From Flavobacteriales bacterium (GTDB lineage: Bacteria > Bacteroidota > Bacteroidia > Flavobacteriales_F > PHOS-HE28), in assembly GCA_016713875.1 (NCBI GenBank), contig JADJOI010000003.1, positions 2,666,001 through 2,730,000 of the forward strand: DNA of 64,000 bases, written 5' to 3'. The translations under genes and the position numbers were made by a program. The first letter of the stretch is position 1. Every line of letters starts with the position of its first letter. The notes beneath the pieces are model-generated. The model worked only from the letters and a program-made list of their open reading frames with translations. It searched no databases and was not told where the DNA came from. Of this stretch, positions 9,218-18,843 are shown one piece after another.

Positions 9218-9293
9218 GTTGCGTGTTAGCGCGTTGACGTGTTCCGTGTTGACGCGGGTGCAACCCGCAACACGGAACACGTCAACACGCAAC
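9218..9293. repeat. Long near-perfect inverted repeat between gmd and fcl
   Basis: An 18-bp perfect arm pair (9233-9250 with 9269-9286), then after a 3-base bulge a further 6-bp pair (9254-9259 with 9263-9268) closing a 3-base loop. Outside the main stem, GTTGCGT (9218-9224) pairs with ACGCAAC (9287-9293) across a one-sided bulge. The arms are built from variations of GTGTTGACG. There is no T-run after it, so it looks less like a terminator than like an mRNA-processing or stabilising hairpin or a dispersed palindromic repeat. Confidence 0.85.
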
Positions 9294-9301
9294 GGATCCG
9301 A

Positions 9302-10423
9302 TCATTCCTGTTCGTGCAGGATCTTGTGGCCGCCCTTCTTCAGGTACACGTCGCGCTTGAAGAGCTCCACGTCGCTCGCCACCATCTCCTTCACCAGGGC
9401 CTTCAGGTCGTATTTGTGCTTCCAGCCGAGCACGCGCTTGGCCTTGGCGGGATCGCCTTCCAGGTGGTCCACCTCGGCCGGGCGGTAGTAGCGCGGGTCG
9501 ATGGCCACGAGCACCTTGCCGGTCTTCTTGTCGATGCCCTGCTCCTTCACACCCTTTCCCTTCCAATCCAGCTTGATGCCCACTTCGGCGAAGGCCAGGT
9601 CGATGAAGTGGCGCACGGTGTAGGTCTTGCCGGTGGCCAGCACGTAATCGTCGGGCTTGTTGTGCTGAAGCATCAACCACATGCCTTCGACATAATCCTT
9701 GGCGTGGCCCCAGTCGCGCTTGGCGTCGAGGTTGCCGAGGTACAGGGTCTTCTGAAGGCCGAGCTTGATCTTGGCCACGGCACGGGTGATCTTGCGGGTC
9801 ACGAAGGTCTCGCCGCGCAACGGGCTCTCGTGGTTGAAGAGGATGCCGTTGCACGCGAAGATGTTGTAGCTCTCGCGGTAGTTCTTGGTGATCCAGAAGC
9901 CGTAGAGCTTGGCCACGCCATAGGGGCTCTTCGGGTAGAAGGGCGTCTCCTCGTTCTGGGCACGGGGCAGCACGCCGCCGTACAGCTCGGAGGTGGAGGC
10001 CTGGTAGAATTTGGTCTTCTTCTCAAGGCCCAGGATGCGGATGGCCTCCAGGAAACGGAGCGTGCCGATGCCGTCGGCGTTGGCCGTGTACTCGGGCATC
10101 TCGAAGCTCACCGCCACATGGCTCATGGCGGCCAGGTTGTAGATCTCATCGGGCTGGATCTCCTTCACCAGGCGCAGGCAATTGACACTATCGGTGAGGT
10201 CGCCGTAGTGCAGGTGGAAGGGACGGCCCTTCTCGTGCATGTCGTGGTACAGGTGGTCGATGCGGTCGGTGTTGAAGAGCGAGCTGCGCCGCTTGACGCC
10301 GTGCACCTCGTAGCCCTTGTTCAACAGCAGTTCGCTCAGGTACGCGCCGTCCTGACCGGTGACACCGGTGATGAGGGCGACCTTCCTCTTCTTTCCGCTC
10401 GACTTCGTGCTTTTCTTGGCCAT
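9302..10423 (-). CDS. gmd: GDP-mannose 4,6-dehydratase
   Basis: First step from GDP-mannose to GDP-fucose and other 6-deoxyhexoses. The 373-residue protein carries the NADP-binding GVTGQDGAYLSELLLNKGY motif, the STSELYG segment and the catalytic SPYGVAKLYGFW tyrosine-lysine pair. A short lysine/serine-rich head (AKKSTKSSGKKRK) precedes the Rossmann fold, which is slightly longer than in most Gmd proteins. It is the upstream gene of the gmd-fcl pair. Confidence 0.94.
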   Translation of the reverse strand: MAKKSTKSSGKKRKVALITGVTGQDGAYLSELLLNKGYEVHGVKRRSSLFNTDRIDHLYHDMHEKGRPFHLHYGDLTDSVNCLRLVKEIQPDEIYNLAAMSHVAVSFEMPEYTANADGIGTLRFLEAIRILGLEKKTKFYQASTSELYGGVLPRAQNEETPFYPKSPYGVAKLYGFWITKNYRESYNIFACNGILFNHESPLRGETFVTRKITRAVAKIKLGLQKTLYLGNLDAKRDWGHAKDYVEGMWLMLQHNKPDDYVLATGKTYTVRHFIDLAFAEVGIKLDWKGKGVKEQGIDKKTGKVLVAIDPRYYRPAEVDHLEGDPAKAKRVLGWKHKYDLKALVKEMVASDVELFKRDVYLKKGGHKILHEQE

Positions 10424-10463
10424 GGGGTCGGGGCGACGTTCGATCGCCCGTGGTTTTGGTTGT

Positions 10464-11300
<837 letters not shown>

Positions 11301-11382
11301 CGGGGGCCAAAGGTAGCCGCGCCCGAAGCGGGTGTTCCGCGGCGGCGGGCCCTTCCATCAACAGCGCGTGTGCACGACGGGC

Positions 11383-12681
11383 TCAGGGCCGCGTGATGCG
11401 CCTGCGGTACATCTCGTGGAGCTCCTCCTGCACATTGTCCAGGGTGATGGCGCGCCCATCGATGAAGGCGTGGCGCACGGCGTTGGTGCGCATGTCGAGC
11501 GCGTCACCGGCCGATAGGAAGAGGGTGGCGCTCTTGCCCACGGCGAGGCTGCCGTAGCGGGCATCGATGCCGAGCACCTGGGCGGCGGCGAGCGTGGCGC
11601 AGCGGACGGCCTCCTCGGGCGGAAGGCCGTGGGCGCGGGCGGTGCCGGCCACGAAGGGCAGGTTGCGCGCGCCCATGCGCTCCATGTCGCCGGTGTAGCT
11701 CAGGCAGAAGGGGACGCCGCGTTCGTGCAGCAGGGCGGGCAGGCGGAAGGGCAGGTCCACGTCGTCGTCGTTGCGCAGCGGCAGGCTGTGCAGGCGGCGC
11801 AGCACCACGGCCACGCGCTTGTCGCGCAGCAGGTCGGCCACGCGCCAGGCATCGTAGCCACCCACGAGCACGGTGCGCTTCACGCCCAAACGGTCGGCGA
11901 AGAGCACGGCCTCCTGGATGTCCTGCGCCTGCTCGGCCTGCACGAAGAGGGTGACCTCCCCGGTGAACAGACCGGCCAGCGCCTGGACGCGGACATCGGC
12001 GGGTGCGGCCTCGGGCCGGCGGGCGCGGGCGGCGGCCTCGGTGAAGAGCGTCTCCAGTTCGCGCAGGCGGCGTTGACGTTCCTCGGCCTTCTCGCGCACC
12101 ACGGGTCCGGGCTCGGCCCACCAGCCGTGGCGGGTGAAGGCACCGGGCCAGTTGAGGTGCACCCCGTTGTCCTGGGCGATGAGGGCGTCGCGGCGGTCCC
12201 AGGCATCGAGCTGCACCACGCTGCTGCGCCCGCTGACCACACCGCCGCGCGGTACCACCTGGGCGATGAGCACGCCGTTGCGCCGCACGGTGGGGATGAT
12301 GCGCGAGTCCACGTTGTAGGCGGTGGAGGCGCGCACCTCGGGGGTGAGGTCGCCGGCCTCATCCTCATCGATGGTGGCGTGCACCTGATCGATCTCGGCC
12401 AGGCCGAGCGTGGCATCGGGCAGGATGAAGCCCGGATAGAGATGGCCGCCCGCGGCATCGATCACCGTGTCGTAGCGCGCCGCCGGGGCCGTGGGCCCCA
12501 CGTGATCGATCAGGCCGTTACGGAAGCCGACGAAGCCGCCGGCGATCAGCCGACCATCGCCGGTATGCACCTGTGCGTCGCGGATGAGCACGCTGCGGGC
12601 CTGGGGCGGAGCGGGTGCCGGCCGCTGGGCCTGGGCCAGGCAAGCGGCCAGGGCCGCGAAAAGGGTCGTCGCGGTCCTCAT
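11383..12681 (-). CDS. Exported amidohydrolase-like protein lacking the HxH metal motif
   Basis: A 432-residue protein with a signal peptide ending in AQAQ. It has the amidohydrolase N-terminal beta-sandwich (VLIRDAQVHTGDGRLIAGGFVGF in pieces) and C-terminal sandwich (YGSLAVGKSATLFLSAGDALDM). Where active members have PGxIDxHxH, this one reads LYPGFILPDATLGLAEID, so both metal-binding histidines are absent. It overlaps the larger amidohydrolase gene by 4 bases (ATGA, 12678-12681), suggesting the two act together. It may be a non-catalytic partner; the substrate is unknown. Confidence 0.75.
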   Translation of the reverse strand: MRTATTLFAALAACLAQAQRPAPAPPQARSVLIRDAQVHTGDGRLIAGGFVGFRNGLIDHVGPTAPAARYDTVIDAAGGHLYPGFILPDATLGLAEIDQVHATIDEDEAGDLTPEVRASTAYNVDSRIIPTVRRNGVLIAQVVPRGGVVSGRSSVVQLDAWDRRDALIAQDNGVHLNWPGAFTRHGWWAEPGPVVREKAEERQRRLRELETLFTEAAARARRPEAAPADVRVQALAGLFTGEVTLFVQAEQAQDIQEAVLFADRLGVKRTVLVGGYDAWRVADLLRDKRVAVVLRRLHSLPLRNDDDVDLPFRLPALLHERGVPFCLSYTGDMERMGARNLPFVAGTARAHGLPPEEAVRCATLAAAQVLGIDARYGSLAVGKSATLFLSAGDALDMRTNAVRHAFIDGRAITLDNVQEELHEMYRRRITRP

Positions 12682-15600
12682 GGTTCCTCGCCGATGGTCT
12701 CACAATGCCAGTGCCCGTCCTTCCGGGGCGCCGGGCTCTCCGTGCGGGCCCCGAGGCGTTGCGCGGCGAGCACCTTGCCTGTCAACCGGTCGCGTTCGGC
12801 ACGCAGGGCCGTGCGCAGCCGCTCGTCCCGCGCACGTTCGTACAGGGGACGGCCGTCCACCAGGGTCATCTCGGCGCGGGCGTCGATGCTCAGCGGGTGC
12901 GCGCTCCACAGCACGAGGTCGGCGTCCTTGCCGGGTTCCACGGAGCCCATGCGGTGGTCCAGCCGCAGCATGCGGGCGGGGTTGAACGTCACCATCTTCA
13001 GCGCCTCCTCCTCGGGCACACCGCCGTACTTCACGGCCTTGGCGGCCTCCTGGTTGAGGCGACGGCCCATCTCCGCATCGTCGCTGTTGATGCCGGTGAG
13101 CACGCCGGCCTGCCAGAGCAGCGCCGCGTTGTAGGGAATGGCCTCGTACACCTCCCACTTGTAGGCCCACCAGTCGCTGAAGGTGCTGGCGGCCACGCCA
13201 TGCTCGCGCATGCGCGCGGCCATCTTGTAGCCCTCGAGGATGTGCGTGAAGGTGTTCACCGTGAAGCCGAGGCTGTCGGCCAGGTCCATCAGCATCTCGA
13301 TCTCGCTCTGCACATAGCTGTGGCAGCTGATGAAGCGTTCGCCGCGGAGGATCTCGCCGAGGGCCTCCAGTTCCAGGTCGCGGCGCGGTGCGGCGACGGT
13401 CGTGTTCCTCTTCCGTCGGGACCCGGCCTTGGCGGTCGCGGCGGCGTGGGCATCATGCAGCACGCGGTGGTCGCGTGCGCGGAGGAAGGCATCGAGCATG
13501 AGCTGCTCCACGCCCATGCGGGTGCGCGGGTAGCGCTTGCCGTTGGGCGAGGTGCTCTGCTTGACGTTCTCACCCAGCGCGAACTTGATGAAACCCTGCG
13601 CCCTATCGATGGGGAACGCATCGGCCGGAAGGCCCCAACGCAGCTTCACCAGAGCGCTCTGGCCCCCGATGGGGTTGGCGGATCCGTGCAGCAGCTGCGC
13701 GGCGGTGACGCCCCCGGCGAGCTGGCGGTAGATGTCCACATCGTCCGCGTCGATCACGTCGGTCATGCGCACCTCGGCACTGATGGCCTGCCCCCCTTCG
13801 TTGACGCCGCGCCGGAGCGCGATGTGCGAGTGCTCGTCCACGATGCCCGGGGTGAGGTGCAGGCCTCTGGCGTCCACCTCGCGTACCACGGGCCGGCTTC
13901 GTCCGGTGAGGACGGTGTAGGGATCGAGGGCCGTGCCGACGGCGGCCACGCGGCCCTGATGCACCAGGACGTCCGCATTGCGCAGGACGCCCTGGGCCGT
14001 GTTGGTCCACACCGTGGCGCCCTTGAAGAGCAGGGTGACGGAGTCGGGCACCAGCGTATCGCCATAGGCGGAGAAGGGCGCCCATACGTCGCCGGGTGCG
14101 CTGGCGAGGAGGCTGTCAAGGGCCGACCGGCGGGCGGCGGGTTCCTTCACGGGCCCGGCATCGATGCGACGCACAGCGCTCCACGGGGCCCAGGTGTCGC
14201 CGGGGATCACCCCCTGGCCGTCCCAGATGGCGCCGTCGGCGTGCACGGTGCCGTTGAGGCGCACATCGCCTGCGCGGCCGATCGCCTTGGCATCGAAGCG
14301 CAGGCCGATGCGTTCGCCGGTGTGCGTGAGGTCGGTGGCGTACTTCACGGTGTCACCGGCGGCACCGCGCAACACCGCCTTGCGGTCGCGCCACCGCCCG
14401 CCGGAGACCTCCAGACGCAGGGTGCGGCCATCGATGTTGAGGTCGTAGGTGCCGCGCACATCGGCCAGGCCGCGGTCGGTGTGCACGAAGCGTTCACCGG
14501 CGACCCAGGTCTCCTGCACGCTATTGTCCTCGGCCAGCAGGTGGTCCGTGGTGATCAGCAGGTTGGCCAGAGCCCCCGTGGCGAGGACGCCCAGGCGGTC
14601 CTCCAGGCCGAGGTAGGCCGCGGGCACGGTGGTGCAGGCGGCGATGGCGGCGCTGCTGTCGAGGCCGCAGCGCACCAGGCGGCGCAGCGCGGGCCACCAG
14701 TCCTCCGGCTCCTTCAGCCCCTGGCGGGTGAAGGCGAAGCGCACCCCGGCCTCGTGCAGGATGCGGGGTCCGTGGGGCGCGAGCTCCCAGTGCTTGAGCC
14801 GGGCGATGGGCACCTCGGTGGCATCGTGCGGATCGCGGACATCGGGCGCATCGGGCTGCACCACGGGCAGGATGAGGTCGAGGCCGGCGGCGGCCACCTC
14901 GGGCCAGCGCGCGTACTCATCCCCTCCGCCCCTGACGATGGCGCGGAAGCCGTGCTCACGGCCGAGGGCGGCGATGCGCAGGACGTCGTCGCGATCGCGG
15001 GCCTCGAAGACCCAGGGCAGGCGTTGCTGCGCGGCGAGGGCCTCCAGTTCGGCATCGCGCAGGTCGGCGGCGCCCCCATCGGCGTACCACCGCGCATCCA
15101 GCAGGGTCTGGCGGAAGAGGGCGATGGAGCCGGTGAGCGAGGACGGGTAGGGATCGGTGGAGCTGCCCTTCTGGAAGGAGAAGTGGGCCGAAGCGTCGGT
15201 CACGAGCACATCGAGCTGCGGGGAGCGGCCTGCAGGGAGCACCACGGCGCCGGTGCCGCGCACGATGCCATCGGCCTGGTGCACCCACACGGCCGTGACG
15301 CCCTGCGCGCGAAGGCGGGCGGCCTGCTCGGCATCGGGCGCGTAGCGGGTGGCCGCGCGCTGGGTGGCCCGGACGGCCGGGTTCCAGTGGTGGGCTCCGG
15401 CGGGCGTGCGGGCGGGGGCCGGTGCCTCCTTGGGCATGCCGAGGTCGCCGTACGGCTCCACAAACCCGGGCCACACGTGCGCCCCGTGCAGGTCGTGCAC
15501 CACGGCGTCCTTCGGCACGCTGACGCCCTGGCCCACGGCGGTGATGCGGTCGCCGCTCACCACCACGGTGGCATCGTACAGGGTCCGGCCCGGCGCGGGA

Positions 15601-15743
15601 TGCACGGTGGCGTGGACGAAGGCGTGCACCGGCACGTTGCGGTCGTGCGGGCCGTTCACCGGGGCGGTCACCTGGGCCAGGACCGATCGGTGGCCGGCCA
15701 AGGCACCGAGCAGGCCGAAGGCAAGGAGCAGGAGGGACCGCAT
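12678..15743 (-). CDS. Exported two-domain amidohydrolase (degenerate N-half, active-looking C-half)
   Basis: A 1021-residue protein with a signal peptide (residues 1-24). The first half is an amidohydrolase-like domain whose metal motif is lost (VWPGFVEPYGDLGM). The second half keeps LTPGIVDEHSHIALRRG (HxH), SCHSYVQSEIEML, FTHILEGYKMA and GINSDDAEMGRRL, which suit a binuclear-metal hydrolase active site. Similar long paired-domain proteins occur in Bacteroidota, but the substrate is not known; peptide or amide hydrolysis in the periplasm is a guess. It is the first gene of a two-gene operon with the 432-residue protein. Confidence 0.78.
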   Translation of the reverse strand: MRSLLLLAFGLLGALAGHRSVLAQVTAPVNGPHDRNVPVHAFVHATVHPAPGRTLYDATVVVSGDRITAVGQGVSVPKDAVVHDLHGAHVWPGFVEPYGDLGMPKEAPAPARTPAGAHHWNPAVRATQRAATRYAPDAEQAARLRAQGVTAVWVHQADGIVRGTGAVVLPAGRSPQLDVLVTDASAHFSFQKGSSTDPYPSSLTGSIALFRQTLLDARWYADGGAADLRDAELEALAAQQRLPWVFEARDRDDVLRIAALGREHGFRAIVRGGGDEYARWPEVAAAGLDLILPVVQPDAPDVRDPHDATEVPIARLKHWELAPHGPRILHEAGVRFAFTRQGLKEPEDWWPALRRLVRCGLDSSAAIAACTTVPAAYLGLEDRLGVLATGALANLLITTDHLLAEDNSVQETWVAGERFVHTDRGLADVRGTYDLNIDGRTLRLEVSGGRWRDRKAVLRGAAGDTVKYATDLTHTGERIGLRFDAKAIGRAGDVRLNGTVHADGAIWDGQGVIPGDTWAPWSAVRRIDAGPVKEPAARRSALDSLLASAPGDVWAPFSAYGDTLVPDSVTLLFKGATVWTNTAQGVLRNADVLVHQGRVAAVGTALDPYTVLTGRSRPVVREVDARGLHLTPGIVDEHSHIALRRGVNEGGQAISAEVRMTDVIDADDVDIYRQLAGGVTAAQLLHGSANPIGGQSALVKLRWGLPADAFPIDRAQGFIKFALGENVKQSTSPNGKRYPRTRMGVEQLMLDAFLRARDHRVLHDAHAAATAKAGSRRKRNTTVAAPRRDLELEALGEILRGERFISCHSYVQSEIEMLMDLADSLGFTVNTFTHILEGYKMAARMREHGVAASTFSDWWAYKWEVYEAIPYNAALLWQAGVLTGINSDDAEMGRRLNQEAAKAVKYGGVPEEEALKMVTFNPARMLRLDHRMGSVEPGKDADLVLWSAHPLSIDARAEMTLVDGRPLYERARDERLRTALRAERDRLTGKVLAAQRLGARTESPAPRKDGHWHCETIGEEP

Positions 15744-15814
15744 GGCCGGCGAAAATAGGGGCCGGGCGCCGCGGTCGCGGAGGCGGCTACATTTGCGGCC
15801 AGCAGAGCATCCGC

Positions 15815-16255
15815 ATGGAAACGAACATCCTGGGCTTCTTCCACAGCCTGTTGCGCTACGGCGTACTGGCCTTCGTGGCCGCAGCGGGCCTCGCGGCGCT
15901 CAACGGTCTGTCGCGCGGACGGCCCATCCTGGTCTACGAACGCACGCTGGCGATGGTGGCCGTGGTGTTCTGCCACGTGCAGCTGCTGCTGGGCCTCATC
16001 CTCTACTTCATGCGGTTCAAGGCCTTCGGCATGATGCAGCCCGCGCACCAGCGCTTCTGGAAGATGGAGCACATCGGCACCATGGTGATCGCCATCGTGC
16101 TGGTGACGGTGGGGCGGGCGATGAGCAAGCGGGCCAAGGAGGAGCCGCGCAAACAGCGGCTGATCGCCATCTTCTTCCTGATCGCCCTGGTGCTGATGCT
16201 GTGGGCGACGCCCTGGCCGTTCAAGGAGGTGGGGCGCGATCTGGGCTGGCTATGA
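15815..16255 (+). CDS. Four-helix membrane protein, possibly cytochrome b-like
   Basis: A 146-residue integral membrane protein with four hydrophobic segments. Conserved-looking histidines lie in helix 1 (FFHSLLRYG), helix 2 (FCHVQLLLG), and helix 3 (MEHIGTM), with a QPAHQRFWKMEH loop. The spacing resembles small di-haem-binding membrane proteins of Bacteroidota, and the next gene, overlapping by 4 bases, is a c-type cytochrome lipoprotein, so a role in electron transfer is plausible. I do not recognise a named family with confidence. Confidence 0.7.
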   Translation: METNILGFFHSLLRYGVLAFVAAAGLAALNGLSRGRPILVYERTLAMVAVVFCHVQLLLGLILYFMRFKAFGMMQPAHQRFWKMEHIGTMVIAIVLVTVGRAMSKRAKEEPRKQRLIAIFFLIALVLMLWATPWPFKEVGRDLGWL

Positions 16256-16602
16256 GGATGCGCCTTCTTCCCATGCCGGTGATCCTGCTGCTGGCCTGCA
16301 CGGCGGGCGGTTCCACCGAGGATCCCGTGGCGGCCACCACGTTTCCGGATGGTACCCCGAACGGCACGGCCCTGTTCCAGATGCACTGCACGCTGTGCCA
16401 CGGCAAGGACGGCCGGCTGGGGCTGAGCGGTGCGAAGGACCTCACCCTCTCGGTGCTCACGCGCGACGAGGTGACCACGGTGGTGGCGGGGGGCAAGGGC
16501 ATGATGGTGGGGTACCGCAACGTGCTGAAGCCCGGTGAACTGGACGCCGTGGTGGACCATGTGATGGCGCTGCGTGCGGCCACCCCTTCGGCGCGGCCAT
16601 GA
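16252..16602 (+). CDS. Lipoprotein monohaem cytochrome c
   Basis: A 116-residue exported protein. A lipobox (ILLLAC, Cys16) suggests membrane anchoring by lipid. One haem-binding CTLCHGKDGRLG motif follows at about residue 46, and an axial methionine could be one of the two in GKGMMVGYRN, matching the usual class I cytochrome c layout. The start at 16252 overlaps the upstream gene by ATGA, and its own stop overlaps the hflX start in the same way, so three genes are translationally chained. Confidence 0.85.
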   Translation: MRMRLLPMPVILLLACTAGGSTEDPVAATTFPDGTPNGTALFQMHCTLCHGKDGRLGLSGAKDLTLSVLTRDEVTTVVAGGKGMMVGYRNVLKPGELDAVVDHVMALRAATPSARP

Positions 16603-17831
16603 TCGAGACCACGCGGGCGAAGGCCGAGACCGCCGTGCTGGTGGGCCTGGTGACCGATGAGCAGGACGCCGACCGGGTGAAGGAATACCTCGACGAGCTG
16701 GAGTTCCTGGCCACCACGGCGGAGATCCGCACGGTGAAGCGCTTCACGCAGAAGCTGCACCGGCCCGACGGGCGCACCTACGTGGGCAGCGGCAAGCTGG
16801 CGGAAGTGAAGGCGTGGATCGAGGCGAACGATGCGCACAGCGTGATCTTCGATGATGAGCTGACCCCGGCGCAGCAGCGCAACCTCGAGAAGGAGCTCGG
16901 ACGCCCGGTGCTCGACCGCCCGCGGTTGATCCTGGACATCTTCGCCTGGAGGGCCCGCACGGCGCACGCTCGCACGCAGGTGGAGCTGGCGCAGTACGAG
17001 TACATGCTGCCGCGCCTCACCAAGCTGTGGACCCACCTGGAGCGGCAGCGCGGCGGCACGGGGACACGTGGCGGGGCGGGCGAGAAGGAGATCGAGACCG
17101 ACCGCCGGATCGTGCGCGACCGCATCGCGCTGCTGAAGGCCCAGCTGCGCGACATCGACCGGCAGAAGGCCACCCAGCGCGGCAACCGGGGCAAGCTGGT
17201 GCGCGTGGCCCTGGTGGGCTACACCAACGTGGGCAAGAGCACGTTGATGAACCTGCTGAGCAAGAGCGACGTCTTCGCCGAGGACAAGCTCTTCGCCACG
17301 CTGGACACCACGGTGCGCAAGGTGGTGCTCGGCAACCTGCCCTTCCTGCTGAGCGACACGGTGGGCTTCATCCGCAAGCTGCCGCACCAGCTGATCGAGA
17401 GCTTCAAGAGCACGCTGGACGAGACGCGCGAAGCCGACCTGCTGTTGCATGTGGTGGACGTGAGCCATCACGACTTCGAGCAGCAGTACGCCACGGTGAA
17501 GCAGACGCTGAACGAGATCGGCGCCGGCGACAAGCCGGTGATCGTGGTGCTGAACAAGATCGACGCGTACCGTCCGGCCCCGCACGATCCGGACGACCTG
17601 GCGCCCAAGCGCCGCGACCAGTTCTCGCTGGAGGAGCTGCAACGCACGTGGATGTCCAGCATGGACGGTGCGGAGTGCATCTTCATCAGCGCCGCGCGGC
17701 GGACGAACATCGATGCGCTGCGTCGACTGCTGTACGACCGGGTGAAGGCCCTGCACATCGCGCGCTATCCGTACGAGAGCGACCTGTTGTTCAAGGACGC
17801 CTACCTGGAGGGCCGCGTGGAGGAGGAGTGA
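16599..17831 (+). CDS. hflX: Ribosome-associated GTPase HflX
   Basis: A 410-residue GTPase that binds the large ribosomal subunit and rescues or splits stalled ribosomes. G-motifs are complete: GYTNVGKST (G1), DTTVRK (G2), DTVGF (G3), NKID (G4) and SAARR (G5). The N-terminal HflX domain has RTYVGSGKLAE and DELTPAQQRNLEKEL, and the helical GGAGEKEIETDRRIVRDRI linker precedes the G domain. The length is typical. It overlaps the cytochrome gene by 4 bases. Confidence 0.95.
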   Translation: MIETTRAKAETAVLVGLVTDEQDADRVKEYLDELEFLATTAEIRTVKRFTQKLHRPDGRTYVGSGKLAEVKAWIEANDAHSVIFDDELTPAQQRNLEKELGRPVLDRPRLILDIFAWRARTAHARTQVELAQYEYMLPRLTKLWTHLERQRGGTGTRGGAGEKEIETDRRIVRDRIALLKAQLRDIDRQKATQRGNRGKLVRVALVGYTNVGKSTLMNLLSKSDVFAEDKLFATLDTTVRKVVLGNLPFLLSDTVGFIRKLPHQLIESFKSTLDETREADLLLHVVDVSHHDFEQQYATVKQTLNEIGAGDKPVIVVLNKIDAYRPAPHDPDDLAPKRRDQFSLEELQRTWMSSMDGAECIFISAARRTNIDALRRLLYDRVKALHIARYPYESDLLFKDAYLEGRVEEE

Positions 17832-17892
17832 CCGGCAGGGCGGTGCCCGGGCGCATACGCCCCGGCGCGCCGCCCGCGTTGCACAAGGACCG

Positions 17893-18843
17893 ATGGCGAG
17901 GAAGCGCGGCAAGGGAAAGCGGAAGGCGCCGGGGATCGGCGCGGTCCTCCTGCTGATCGCGCTGGCGGCGGTGGGCGGCCTCGTGCTGTTGGTCGCGCTG
18001 GTCTCCTTCAACGTGTTCGGCCGTCTGCCCAGCCAGGCCGAACTGGCAGCGATCGAGCACGAGGAGGCCACGCTGGTGTTCGCCGAGGACGGCACCCTGA
18101 TCGGCAAGCTCTTCGCCGAGGACCGCACGAACATCCGGTACGAGGACCTGCCACAGCACCTGATCGATGCGCTGGTGAGCACGGAGGATTCACGCTTCTT
18201 CGAGCATCAGGGCGTGGACGGCACGAGCTACGTGCGCGTGTTCTTCCGCACCATATTGGGCGGCGACCGCAGCGGCGGCGGGGGCAGCACCATCAGCCAG
18301 CAGATCATCAAGAACCTGTACGGCCGCGAGCGGCATGGCCTGCTCACCGTGCCGGTGAACAAGATCAAGGAGGCGCTGGTGGCGCAGCGGTTGGAGCGCG
18401 TGTACGACAAGCGCGGCGTGCTGGTGCTCTACCTGAACAGCGTGCCCTTCGGCGAGAACCTCTACGGCATCGAGTCGGCCGCGCGGCGCTTCTTCGGCCG
18501 GTCGACGGCGCGGCTGGGCGTGGAGGAGGCCGCGGTGCTGGTGGGCATGCTGAAGGCGAACACGGCGTACAACCCGCGGCTGCATCCCGACCGGGCGCGC
18601 GAGCGCCGTAACACGGTGCTGTCCCTCATGGAGAAGCACGGGCACCTGGACGCCCGCGCGGCCGACAGCCTGCAGGCCCTGCCCCTGCGGCTGCGCTACA
18701 CCGGCCTCGACGCGTACGATGTCTACGGCTACTTCGTGGCCCGCGTGGCCGAGGAGGCGGAGGCGCTGCTGCGCGAACAGGCGGCGCCCAAGCCCGCACG
18801 CGACCGGAAGAAGCGCAAGCAGGCCGCTCCCCGCCGGCGGTGA
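17893..18843 (+). CDS. Penicillin-binding protein 1A, transglycosylase half (gene split)
   Basis: A 316-residue N-terminal part of a class A penicillin-binding protein. It has a single N-terminal membrane helix, and the GT51 glycosyltransferase motifs EDSRFFEHQGVD, GGSTISQQIIKNL, KIKEALVAQRLE and YLNSVPFGENLYGIESAARRFFG in pieces. After a basic tail (DRKKRKQAAPRRR) it stops at a TGA overlapping the GTG of the next frame (GTGA, 18840-18843). Normally the transpeptidase follows in the same chain, so this is either a frameshifted gene, a sequencing error in a GC-rich linker, or a true two-subunit arrangement. Confidence 0.85.
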   Translation: MARKRGKGKRKAPGIGAVLLLIALAAVGGLVLLVALVSFNVFGRLPSQAELAAIEHEEATLVFAEDGTLIGKLFAEDRTNIRYEDLPQHLIDALVSTEDSRFFEHQGVDGTSYVRVFFRTILGGDRSGGGGSTISQQIIKNLYGRERHGLLTVPVNKIKEALVAQRLERVYDKRGVLVLYLNSVPFGENLYGIESAARRFFGRSTARLGVEEAAVLVGMLKANTAYNPRLHPDRARERRNTVLSLMEKHGHLDARAADSLQALPLRLRYTGLDAYDVYGYFVARVAEEAEALLREQAAPKPARDRKKRKQAAPRRR

